A stretch of DNA of 64,000 nt, from positions 4,170,408 through 4,234,407 of the forward strand of contig CAJFCJ010000006.1 in the NCBI GenBank assembly GCA_904063045.1, given 5' to 3'. Position numbers and translations under genes: made by a program. This stretch comes from Dimorphilus gyrociliatus (lineage: Eukaryota > Annelida > Polychaeta > Dinophilidae). Within the stretch, counting starts at the first letter, position 1, and every line of letters begins with the position of its first letter. The notes beneath the pieces were generated by a model. The model saw only the letters and a list, made by a program, of their open reading frames with translations. It did no database searches and was not told the origin of the DNA. Positions 39,554-51,700 of the stretch are shown here, in pieces.

Positions 39554-40184
39554 GAAAGAGTTTTTTTTTAAATGAAGTTACTGTAAAATTGAACAATTTG
39601 AGACTAATATTAGCTTGATTAAACATTATCGTTTCTTTTCCATACTTTTTATGCTTTGGAAATGCAATAAACTAATTTATAGTTAACGGTTATTTTTGTA
39701 TATAAATTCAATTTTTTTGAGATATGAAATTTGCATTTATATCTTCTACGAACAGTTGAATAAATTTAAGCAACGATTCCAGTTTCAATCAATTTCCTAT
39801 CGATTTTATAACGTGTGCAGTATTTGCGGAGTAATGATCCACCGCCATCTAAGAATAAGCCTACAATTCTTGTTAAAAGTACTTTTTGCACTATCAATGT
39901 TCACTCCGTTGGATATTGAAATTAACTTTCTACTCTTGGACATAATAATATATATTACGTTAAAAATGCAAATGGAAATGTTTACAGCTTTTGTCGAAAT
40001 ATTAAAACATAATTTTTACATTTTAAGTTTTAGCCTATGTAATTAATTAGCTTTCTTCTGACAGGGATTGTATATGCGTCTGAAAATGAATTTGACCAAA
40101 ACGAATGAGTTATTTGCTCTTCGTTGCTGAAATTCTGTTAAAATATTCGCATTTCCCGCCAAAATAGTCAGACCGCAGACAAAA
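39554..40184. other. Intergenic region, no gene recognised
   Basis: Holds the YIPF4 3' end and upstream DNA of the next gene. One 116-codon open frame (39696-40046) is hydrophobic, low-complexity and shows no family motif, so it was not called. A CGCCATCTA element lies at 39843-39851. Confidence 0.4.
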
Positions 40185-43100
40185 ATGAATGACTGCAGTT
40201 TGGAGAAATTAAGTGTAAAACCTGGAAAATTAAACCCAAAATTTGGTGTTGATCAACTTGATTATTCGGTTACGGTACCGAGTAAAGTAGATAAGATAAC
40301 TTTTGATGGATTTGCAAGAGATAGCGGTGCTTCCTGGTGCGTTTATGTAAGTTTTACGTTTGGTTACTAGGGACTCTTTCCTACTGCAGCGGTATCTAAT
40401 AGCATAATTTTCCTTAATATTATTCTGCAGAAAAATAACGGTGAAAGATCAGTAAATTTGGTAGAGGGAAAGATCAATGAGATAAAAATTGAAGTAACAG
40501 CAGAAGATGGCAAGACTGTTAGATATTATAATGTCAAAGTGAAAAGATTATCAGCCAGGGACGCTTCCCTGGCCGATTTGAAATGTTCAACCGGTCAATT
40601 TGATCCGTCCTTCTCTCCAGATGTTAAAGAATATTATTGTATGTAATTAAAGATTGCAATTCGTTTTTCAATTTATTAACAAAACTTACACGTAGGTTAT
40701 GTGTCATGCGACAAGGAAGAGATTAAAATTTCAGCTAGTGTTGATGATAAAAATATGAAGATATCTGTAAACGATAGCGAACAAGATAAACCAATTCCTT
40801 TGAATGTTGGTCAAACAAAAATAATGGTGGAGGTAACATCCAGCGACGGCTCTAATAAGGAAGTCGGTATTTTTGTATTGTTATAAGGAATGTTTTTCCT
40901 TATTTATAATAAAAAATCATCAATTAAACAGAATTACAAAGTACTGGTTACTAGAAAACAATTACCCAGGCATATTATATTTGTTGATAAAGGTTTAAAT
41001 TGGAAATTTGAAGATCCTCTGTCCCTTTCGGCACTATATTGCCCTATTACTATAAAAAATTCGAAACCAAAGCATACCTATTCGGCTCCTATTATAAATC
41101 AATTAACAAAGACCAATAAAGTTGACCCTTTGAATGAACAACCTCTGCCATTGGATTGGAGAATAGAAGACGAAGAAATTGAAGCAAAATTGACTGATTC
41201 CATTGCAAAGATTCCCTTGAGTGATGGAACCTATACGGAAGAAATGAAATTATCTCAGCTATTGAATAAGGGAAAAGAATTTTGCGGTAAAATCTCAATT
41301 AAGGTTCGGTTTTTGTCTTGATAATTAGTTTTTCAATCAATAATCATATTGAATTTGTAAATAGGCTCCTCAGAGAAAGTTTAATGATAAATGCCCTCTA
41401 TCACATAAAATCGTTGAAAAGAGCTGGGAGAAATCTTTACAGCAGATTTATGATGAAACAGATTCTTCTAAATTACTACAAATGGCTGAAAAAAGCCGTA
41501 AAAGCTATTTTAATTCCTTGTCTTTGATAGGTAGAGAATTTTAAATTATGAATAACTTAAAATCTCCTAATGAACCTTTTTAATAGATAAAACTCCGACA
41601 TTCATCTCTGGTGAATCTCCTTTAGATTATTTAGATCATTCTATCTATTGCTATGCAACAGCTATACAACACAAACCAAAAGATGGCTCTCTTCATTTGA
41701 ATTTAGCTATGCTATTAGAAGAGAGATACTTTGTAGAGGATAGTCTTGGATTAAGTAAGGATACAAAAAAGGCCGAAGAACCTGGTGCAAATTTCGAAGC
41801 TAGAGAAAGTTCAAAAGAAGAAGAGTGCGATGCTATTTGTGAATTGAAAGGCGTTTCAAAAAGCGCACCTTTATCCGAAAAATTGAAAGCTATCGATGCT
41901 GAATATAAGCAACTAGTTGACAGTGGACAACGACCTAAGGCTGATCATGTTCAAATATTATATGCATGGAAGAGTAAACAAGGAACAAAAGAAGGTCGCT
42001 TAGCACAAAAAGTAGAAGATGAAATGTCATTTCTTGGACAAGCATACGTTAAATATCTAGACGCATTATCCATAGATGACGGAAAATCCTCAACACATTT
42101 CCACTTAGCTAGAATGCTTTCTATAAGAGGAAACTATGAAGAAGCCATAAATAGGTTTGAAGTTGCTTTAGTGTTTAATGCAAAGTTGGATGTTGCGAGG
42201 TTAATAATTTTTTAGATTGAAATTCTTCGGTAAAACACATTTATGATATCTATAGATACTACTTAGGAGCTGCCCTTGTTCTTCGAGATAAAGGACCAGG
42301 GGATCGTAAAAAAGAAGCTATAGCATACTTAGTGGAATGTTTAGAGAGTTTACAAACTCAGTTAACGGACGAAGCATTAAATAGCAGTATTAGGTATATA
42401 AAGATCTGTTGAAATAAGCACAATTTTTATAGTTTTATTATTAATCAGTGAAAGCAGAAACAAATTACAAGCTGAAAATTGGGCGAGAGCGTCAAATGGA
42501 TTTCTGCTAAGAAGTTTTATTCAACTTGGCAGATTACTTAAAGAGGAACCTATCAAAGAGTGCCCTTCTGCTGAGGACATATTTCATGCAGCTGCTTTAC
42601 TTGCTTCTCAAGCGTTGCCAGTTACTTCAAAGGGAGATTCCTATCAACAACTAGAATGGGTCATCATCGATGCCCATTCGAACCTCTTGGATATATTGTT
42701 ATCGTCAGAAAATAAGGACAATTCCCTTATTGCTGAACGTTGTAGGAGATTGAGTTCTTTAATAAGTCAATGCTCAATCACTTCGACAACCAATCTTCTT
42801 GCAGTTCAACTAAAAGTATAAAGTTTTCGTTTTCAAAATTCCTTTTCATTCTATTTATTTTTTATAGACAATAGAGAAATTGGTATACATTCAACCTTGT
42901 GATGCGCATTCCTTATATTTGCTGGGAAGTGCTCAATATCGTAATTACGAAGAAAATAACAAAGACTCTTCCCTCCAAGATGCTATATTATCATTTAAAT
43001 CTAGTATAAATCTAGAAGATAAATCAGTTAGCGGACCTGCTCCAGCTGATATATCTGGTACTAAATTATTTAATGATTTATACGAATCTTTACTTTTGGA

Positions 43101-44135
43101 TTAATAATAGGTCAAGAATGGTTTAAATCATATACAACCGAAAAGAGGCCAGACAAAGCAACTGAACCAGCCACCCCAGCCAGTAAGACCCAACCTCCGG
43201 CTTCAAGAGGCACTGCTCGTGGAGCAAGTCGTGGAGCTGCTGTATCAGGAAGAGGGACTGTTGCAAGTTTGTAGAAAGTAGCATTGTTTGGTGACATTTT
43301 TAATTTGCTTGTATTAAAGGGGGTGCTGCAGCTAATAGAGGAACAAGAGGGAGAGGAGCTCCAGTAGGACGAGGAACAGTAAACAAGCCAGCGGCACCCA
43401 CATCCAAAGTGACAAAAGCATTATATTTGTAGTCTTTTGTTGTAATAGTGTAATTTTATTAGGTACCACCTGCAAAAGCCACTGCAAAAGCTTCAGAAGT
43501 AAGAAGACATTCATGCGAGCCAACGGAGAAGAAGGCTCCTGAAGAAAAGAGTACAAATATCCCAAAGAAAGAAGATAAAGTTGAAGATGATAGAGTCAAT
43601 CCCAAATCGTACTTGCCAAGATTGGGTTTAGCTAGAGCCTTGTCAAGGAAATCAGACAAGATTGAGGAATCAAAGAAATATTATCATGAGACTATTAAAA
43701 TGGCTCCCGACATCCACGATGCATATATAGAAAGTGGCGAGATGCTTGTAAAAACTGATCCAATGGGAGCGGTGGAGATTTATAACAAATTTCCAGTTGG
43801 TGACAATCCAAGTTTCGACGATGCGTTCATATTTGGTGAAATAGTTCGAATCTTAATGAAAGAAGAGAAGTACGATGATGAAAGACTGGAAAAAAATCTT
43901 ATAAGGATGGGAAAAGTATTAGGATTAGGTAAATAATTAAAATTTGAATATATTAATGAATAAAAACTGAATTTCAAAATCTTCTTCGTAAATAGGAGCT
44001 TTGGAAAATTACGTTAAGAAGTTAGAGGATAAACTCAAGAATCAATTGTTAATGAACGTCTACGCTGGTGTTAATGGAAAGTCGGTTGACGATCCAGATT
44101 TACAAACTTTCTTCAAATTTAAATGTTGGAAATAA
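40185..44135 (+). CDS. Cadherin-like / U-box-like / TPR / RG-rich protein
   Basis: About 13 exons, roughly 930 residues. It starts with two units that match the cadherin-like beta-sandwich pattern: CSLEKLSVKPGKLNPKF to KVKRL, and ADLKCSTGQFDPSFSPDVKE to NYKVLVTRK. A U-box-like stretch follows (FEDPLSLSALYCPITIKNSK onward) without obvious zinc ligands. TPR-type helical repeats come next (LHLNLAMLLEERYFVED, THFHLARMLSIRGNYEEAIN, ARYYLGAALVLRDKG, AHSLYLLGSAQYRNYEEN), then an RG-rich linker (SRGTARGASRGAAVSGRGT, ANRGTRGRGAPVGRGT), a Lys/Glu-rich linker, a last TPR block (PRLGLARALSRKSDKIEESK) and a charged end. There is no signal peptide, so it is probably intracellular despite the cadherin-like name. 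A ubiquitin-ligase or scaffold role is inference from the U-box-like part. I do not recognise a named orthologue. Confidence 0.75.
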
Positions 44136-44284
44136 GGACAGTATTTGAGTAAAATTATTGAGATGAAATTGTATTGTTTAAGATCGGTTTATCTACCAAT
44201 TTCTCTCTATTATGAATACATTAAAATTGTAGGAGAGTAAAATGGCAGATATAAAGCTTATTGAATCTTACAGAAAATAAACTA

Positions 44285-47217
44285 TTAAGGCTTTTTAACA
44301 AGAATATTTAAAATATCTGTTACAATTCTATTTAAATTATGCTCATCCGGATGAACAATAATTTCGTCCAGGACTTCCAGAACACCGTCCCGAATAGCTA
44401 ATGTACTATATTTCCTTCCTGTAGAGAGATAATTCTAGGTCAAGTGAAATTAAATAAAAAACTAAAAACACATTACGAACGATTGTTTAGCAATAAATTT
44501 CTTAATGTCCATAAAGCCCATTTTTTAACAGCAATTATATTCGATTTAATTAAATGTATGAGTCCATTGAAAGAGGAGTAAATATGAAAAGATGGATAAA
44601 TTTCATCTCCCCACATATTTACCTTGTCCAGCTTTTAGAATGATTAATATATTGAAAATATATTAAAATTAATTAGTCCTACTAATGTATAATTACCAGA
44701 GCAGTTTGCAAGATCTTAACATCTTCTTTAGAGTAGATTGTTGATGAACATTCAGATTCTTTTAATAGTTTAATAATTAGTTATTAATAATTAATGAAAA
44801 TAGCTAACCAATAATAAGAATATGAGCTAGATTAGCTGCAGCAGTTTGTGAAACTGGAAATTCATGCTTTTCAATTCTCTCTAAAACAAGAGAGATAATA
44901 TCTCGATCTTGCATTACTATTTGTTTTGTATTCTGAGTCATAAGGAAGAGGAACTAAAATAGGTAATAAAAATAAAGTTATTTTAAACGTAAACAAAGCT
45001 TAGATAATAGAATACCAGTAATGTAAACAATCGTCCTTCAATTGGTGCAAGAACATCATTTTTATCCTGAGGATTAATTGTCTGTAATAATAAAAGATAT
45101 AGATATATACATATATATTAATATATATATATATATAACTACATATAAATGTACTTATCAATATAAAGATATTTATCTATTACCTTCAATATCATTTTAA
45201 ATACTTCGTATCGTCCTTCGGAAAAGAATGTAAGCGATAGCGAAGAATGCGCTAAACAGGTAAGTATTCTCAAACAGGAATAAAGGGTAAAGGAAGCATG
45301 TTGTGTAAAATTTTGTAAATAATATTCTATATGACGAAATAGAGATGTAATAAAATTTTCAATTAGCTCAATTTGACTTTTAGTGAATTTTATCTAAAAA
45401 TTAATTAATTATTTAATTATTTAATTAAAGATAAATAAACATGCTAAGAAAAACTTACGGTATGGATTCGTATTTTCGAGAAAAAAGTCATACAAGCAAC
45501 GTAAAGTTGCCTAAGAACCGAATCATCATTTATTTGGGAACCCAATTCAAGTATTATAGATAATGAATGAAAATCATTTTGAACCTTAAATCGTATAAGG
45601 AAGAGATTGATAGGTAAAAAAGAAATATATAATTTTAGAATAGATCAATTAGAAATTCGAAATATACCGCTCCTAATCCTCTGTAATTCCTATAGATTGC
45701 TCCCAAACATAGATTAACAATTTGAGAATGAGTCTTAAAACTTTCAAGAATTTTGAAACATAGCTTTACTATTCGATAGCTAATTGGCAATTTCGTTATT
45801 GGTTTTTTATAACAACTAATAGCATCGATACTTGATAGGCTATGTACAATTAGGTGATAAGATTCAGTTTTCTTATAATTGTGATAGAATTTCCAATTTT
45901 CTAATATATCACATATTGTCTTAAAATAAATAAATAGATTAGTTTAATTAATTATCTAAATAATTAATTAATTACCTGTAAAATATCAATATATATTGAA
46001 TTATTCGATTCATCATCATCAATTCTAAGAATAGTAGTACAGAGGCTTTTTAAAGATGTAGTAATTGCCGTTACATTCAATGAATTGTTTTTTAAGCAAT
46101 TCAAAATATTCTTTAAACACTGCCTTCCCGTTATCTAAATGTTTTTATTTACATTATCAATGATTATATAATATATAAATATACATTATGGTTAATCTTT
46201 ATTATATCTATTAGTATAAAATACAAACATTGATATTGCTGAATTGCGCCATTTTATCTTCGCAGTTGGTTAGAGTTAATCCTAAAAATTTTAACTTTGG
46301 ATGTCTTTGAATGAAATTCCTAGAAATGAAGTTATTACTAGTATAATAATTCTATTAATTAGATTGATATTTTACTTAAGAATCACTTCGTGACAAGTCC
46401 AATTGCCACTAATATTTAAATAAATCATATTTGGCCATATTGTTCCTTCTAAGAAGTTATTTAAATAATCTATAGGATTATTTGTATTAAAAGCATCCCT
46501 AGATACATCAAGATGGTTAAGTGTTCCAATAGTTTTTAGATGATTTAAAGTTGATAATGTTGTGAAATATTGATTGAATGAACAGTTTAAAATTTTTAAA
46601 TTAACCATTTTAATCAGAGGTTCAAGGTCAGTTATAAAAGTTTTTGCTAAATTTAATTTCCTTAAATAAGGTAAATTTTCCACAAGGAAAGCTAAGTTTG
46701 TATCACTGAAGTTTGTAAAGCTTACATCTAAGCTCAGAAGATGTTTAAACTCAGTTAAAAAGTCAATAGCTCTATACTCCGATGTATACTTTCCACTTTC
46801 AAGATTCTTAGAATTAATTATACAACCGGAAATACCTAAATGAGTGATATTTTCACATTTAAATCCAATAAGCCATTCTTTAGCAGGAAAATGTCTAAAG
46901 TATTCTATTTGGATCGAAGTAATATTATGACCTACTAAATTAAGTATGGAAGATTTTTCTTGAATTCTATTGCCGTGCATTTTGATGAAATTGAGAGATG
47001 TACGATTTGGTTTAAATACCTTTAAAGTTTCATCCGTAATACCAATCTCCTCATCATCCAAAATATTTAATAAGTACTCTGATATTGTAATAGGAAAATG
47101 AAAAAAATCGCACGACTGTAAATATTCTCTATAAATCAGTTTCCAGTATTTTTTGATAAAAATCAAACAAATATCTTGCAGTGTGTCAATTTTAAATTGT
47201 GTAATATCTCCTGACAT
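44285..47217 (-). CDS. ZYG11-family leucine-rich/ARM repeat protein, divergent
   Basis: The first exon (47217 to about 46380) holds TLQDICLIFIKKYW, which aligns with the ZYG11 start, and leucine-rich repeats (LLSLDVSFTNFSDTNLAFL, LPYLRKLNLAKTFITDLEPL, TLNHLDVSRDAFN, MIYLNISGNWT). The next exon has NFIQRHPKLKFLGLTLTNCE, the block that closes the LRR part in ZYG11B. Further small exons make an ARM-like helical tail, ending with IAVKKWALWTLRNLLLN and YSTLAIRDGVLEVLDEIIV. ZYG11 proteins are substrate receptors of CUL2 E3 ligases that read N-terminal glycine degrons. ZER1 is the close alternative. Divergence from vertebrates is large, so substrate specificity should not be assumed. Internal exons between 44.4 and 46.3 kb were followed only in part. 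Convergent with the preceding gene, 149 bases apart. Confidence 0.72.
45121..45137. repeat. (AT)n microsatellite
   Basis: AT run in an intron of the ZYG11-like gene. A second, interrupted run lies just to its left. Confidence 0.85.
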
Positions 47218-47459
47218 ATTAATATATTGTATATGTTCCTTTCGTATTTAATCAACTGAATAATAATCACAAATAAACTATCCAATTAACCTGAAATAAC
47301 TTCTCAAATAATCCATGCACAATAGATGAATAATGTCAATTATCTACAGTACTGACATCTAGTTATGTACCAATTTGAAATTTATAAGTTGATAGTAGAA
47401 AAAAAATGACCAAAGTTCTCTACAATCTCTATATTAATCTATTAAGCCTCCGTTCTTTC

Positions 47460-47774
47460 TTTTTCTTCAAATATCCAGATGATCTTTTAAAAATCCTCGT
47501 CCCGTTATCTGAGCGTACTGATATTTGTACTGAAAATAGAAAGGAATAAAACGTTGAGCACTATCAATTGAGGACTTTTTATTCAAACAAACGGAGATAT
47601 ATGGAAAAAAAGAACGTTCTTTTTATTTTCAAAAATCGTTCCTTTCTCTTTCAATTCCTTTAATTGAACGGTCTTTACACTTTCCATATTTCTATACTCA
47701 AACAATTTATCAAAGTTAACCTTTTGGCCAGTATATTTTAGGAAATCTATATAACCTATAAAAAAAGACAACAT
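47460..47774 (-). CDS. Possible small two-exon gene, unrecognised
   Basis: On the minus strand an open frame starting at 47774 reads MLSFFIGYIDFLKYTGQK and continues through charged residues (YRNMESVKTVQLKELKEKG). A possible donor after ENKKN (near 47613) joins in phase 0 to a clean acceptor (CTATTTTCAG near 47530) and an exon reading YKYQYAQITGRGFLKDHLDI before a stop, giving about 73 residues. The lysine-rich short protein with an aromatic N terminus could be an organelle-targeted small protein, but no family is recognised. The start may instead be in an unseen upstream exon, since TTTTTTTATAG just after the ATG is itself a plausible acceptor. Confidence 0.35.
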
Positions 47775-48763
47775 ACTACGTATATATTTATGTTATATAT
47801 TTACATTTACTATACATAGATGTTTGTCAGTTTAAGATTAAACAAATGTTTAGGCCTATTGAAGGAAAATAAACAATACTATTGTAGAGAGGTAATACTT
47901 ACGTTACATTAAAAAAAATAAGCAAAATTCTATTTAATTTCATGTTCTTACACTATAAACCTACAACTATATATAGTATATATCTAATCTAATAATGCCC
48001 TATTTTAAGGAAACGGCTACATCTTATCTCTCGAACTTTTTATAAACATGATACGCGTATAGTATTTATATATAAAAAAGGGAAAGTATAATAATAACAA
48101 ATCAGAAAAAATCTAGGTCAAAATATTATTTTACTTATTAAAGAAAAAAATTACATTAACTATTCCATACTATTAACATTAATGGATAAACAAGATCTTA
48201 TATATCAACATGATTTCTATTCTTTAATAGGATTTTATTAGGAGTGGACTATATTTTTTGTACAATATATATATATATATATGTTCCGGTTACCAAGATA
48301 GAGAATGTATAGAAAGAATACTATATTCTAAGGATGAAAGAAATATTTCTTCTTTTCTCATCTCTTTGATTGATGGAAACTAATAATATACGGATATTAT
48401 ATTATGCTTATGGAGAAAAAAACAATAGTACTAATAGTCTTTAGTATAAATGCAGAGAGAAAGAGAGAGGTAAAATAGGAAGAGAAAGACACATATCGAG
48501 ACAAGCTTTTGAACAGACTTCCTAAAATTTCTAGGGAAAAATTTGCAAGATATATTGATTCTTGATTGTACTGTCACATATCTAGACTTCTCAATGCTAT
48601 TCCGTGGGCCGTAAGCTCCTTTCTCTGAAAGCAAAATTCAAAAATTTTTATGTATACAATAGGTCCAGGTAGGCCATTTACTTGTAAAGCTATTTTTTGC
48701 TAAAGGTCTATGAACCTATAAACCTCCTTTAAATTTAATCAGTTGGTGAAAATCATCAAACTT
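47775..48763. other. Low-complexity intergenic region
   Basis: A TA run at 48265-48282 and a CT run at 48868-48884 (just right of this stretch) flank unremarkable AT-rich DNA. A minus-strand open frame of 67 codons at 48431-48634 has a hydrophobic end but no family motif. Confidence 0.4.
48265..48282. repeat. (AT)n microsatellite
   Basis: AT run in the spacer left of the MAM giant. Confidence 0.85.
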
Positions 48764-51700
48764 ATGAACAATTATTTGGATGCTAAGTTATCAGGTATGA
48801 TATTCGTATCGCAAAATGTTGAATATTTCATCAGTTTGCTCTGTTTGAATTCGTGTCAATTTTTGGGTCTCTCTCTCTCTCTCTTTCAATATTTATATAA
48901 TTTATATCTATTTTTAATGCGTTATTATAATTGATGATAATTATTATCTACAAAAGCTGTAGAAGATATCGAAGAAAATAGCATACATTTGGAAATGAAA
49001 AGGGTTAAAATAAGTGATTCTTATAGGAAAACATCTCCAAATGTTATCATAAAACCTGTAAGTAATTAAAAAATTAGACATACAGGTATATTAATTCATT
49101 AATCAATTAATCAATTTACGTTTGTCAATCAAATGAAATAATGAAACAAAGGAATCGAATGAAAATCCACTTATTTATCCCGTTGAAAAGGCTCAGCGTA
49201 AAGAATCTGCGGAGGAAAAATCAATTTGGAAACGCTGGAAACTAATGATAATTATTTTAATAATTGTAATTGTTCTCTTAATATCCATTATTATTGGAAT
49301 TATACTTGGATTTACGATTAAAAGTATAATGAGAATAATAGTTAAACCATTGCTTAAACTAGTCATGTCAAATAGCTTCAACAAACGATAATCATTCGTC
49401 AGAATCGTGGGTCTATTACGAAAGTATTATGATTTAATTATAAATTAATATCTTAAATAATATGACTATAAATTTCAAAATTTTGTAGCAATTGTCTCAA
49501 TGGAAATTAATATGAATAAATCCTATAATGATAATTTAAAGGATAACAGTTCAAAGGAGTATAATGATTTATCAGATGAACTACAATCATCATTTACTGA
49601 TTTTATGAAAAATTCCAAAAATAAAAGACTAAACTATTTAACTTCAATAAACAATATAAAATTTAAATCTGGAAGTATAATATCAAACTTTAATATGTTA
49701 TTCAAAAGCAATAATAAAGCTGAGAGCGATATTAAAGTTGAAGAGATTGAAAATATATTTAATGAAATATTACAAATTTCCAAATTAAAGTTGACATTCT
49801 TTAAGATTATCTTAATAATTTATAAGAAAATATCTGATTCTTCTGAAGAAATGTTTACTGTAAAACCAACTGAAAAAATGACAACAACTTTACTTCTTGA
49901 TACAACTAAGACAAGTCCAGTAGTTGATACTACTATTCCAACAACAACCGTGCAAACTTCAACAAGTCGTAAGTATTGTTTAATTATATTTAAATTATTT
50001 AATTGCCTTAATTTATATAGGAACAAGTACAAAATCGATTTTGCAGTCGACACTACCCTCTCCCAGTGAATATAATTTTCTATAGAATCTGTATTATAAG
50101 TATTATTTTAAAAACATTTTATCAATTTTTAGATATAGAAACGTGGTCATTCGAAAAAGAATTGGATGATACTTCAATAATATCTGGAAATAGTTTCTAT
50201 TCAACTTTAAAATGGAAGAGGATGACAGTAAATGAATTAAAACGTGCTCTTCCTGTATCCGAATCAATAAATCTTGTTGGAAGAGGTCTCATAACACTAA
50301 TATATATTTAAAAAAACATAAATAGTACTTGAATTCTACAGATTCCTATTTGTACTATGTCAATGGTTATAAATCATTTTCGAACGAGTTTACAATTCTT
50401 CTCACTCCAGTTGTTAAAAATTTATATAGTTGTTCATCGTTATATTATTACATCTCTAATCCTGACAATGGTACTATATTCTCAGTAAATAGCCTTACAT
50501 TCAATATTTATTTATTGTATTAATTTTAATAATTATTATCCTTTCGAAAACAGATTGGTATAAAGGTTAATGAAAAGTATCTGCCGGTTCTACGTTATCC
50601 TTATCTTAATGACTTTTGGAACTTAATAAGAATTAATAATTTGCCTAAAGAATTTCAAGTAAGCTACATTCGTTATCTATAGGTTTCGCTTATTTAATTT
50701 TATTATTTATTAAGTTTGTCTTTACGGTGCAAAAGACTTTTAATTCTAATATTAAAGTAAATATTGGTATTGATCAAGTTCAATTTCATTCAAAAGGCTT
50801 TTGTAATGGAGCATCTAATGATATGCAAGGTTAATTAAATAGGTTTTTGAACAATTTCACCTAATTAATTAACCTTCTATTACTTTTTCTACAGAATTGA
50901 ATAATATTAATTGCAATTTCAAGTTGAACACTTGTGGATATTATACGCAGTTTTCATATAAACTTACAGCCGGCCTTACTTGGCATAGAGATATTTACAG
51001 AGGTATTTACACATTCATAAAAAATAAAATAAAAAAGGCAGATTGCCAATAAAACATAGACATACTTTAGCTTTCATATATTATTCATTTTTTCCTTGAA
51101 CAGGTCAATATGTACTAGCTGCTTATCCTTTATATACGACTCATGAATCTCTTGAAACTAAATTATATTCACCTAAATTTAAATTACATAAAGATAATTG
51201 CCTAAGAATCTCTGGTACAAGAATAAAAGGGGCAACTATAATACTGAATATTAATATGTACAATCCAAATGGAATTTCAGCGTAAGCTTTATAAAGGAAT
51301 TGTTTCCATTAAAAGAATAACATATCATTTAATATAAAGGCCTTTGAAAAATATCGTTTTTAATAAACATACACCAGATACAGTTGGTTATATAGAAATA
51401 CCAAAGATTTACGTTCAAGTATGTTCAATAGTTATTGTTTTTTTAATAACCTTAATTAACGATCAAATCTTTCTTTAGTTTAGCATTTCACCATTGAAAA
51501 GTGATGACAAACCTAGTTTGTTATTCATTATTTCTATATCTTTATTAAATGATTCTTGTCCTGTTAAGCGCAATGGTTTATAGAATTGAAAATATATGTT
51601 CAATTTTTTAAAGGTACATGTTTTTTGCAGATGCAACTTTTGAAAAGAAGTTATGCTCTTTTGATAAAGATATATGTAATTTTAGATTATCATATTCAAG

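Noticed and set aside
39696-40046. 116-codon plus-strand open frame between YIPF4 and the next gene
   Set aside because: Hydrophobic low-complexity text with no recognisable motif. Starts and stops are compatible with chance in AT-rich DNA.
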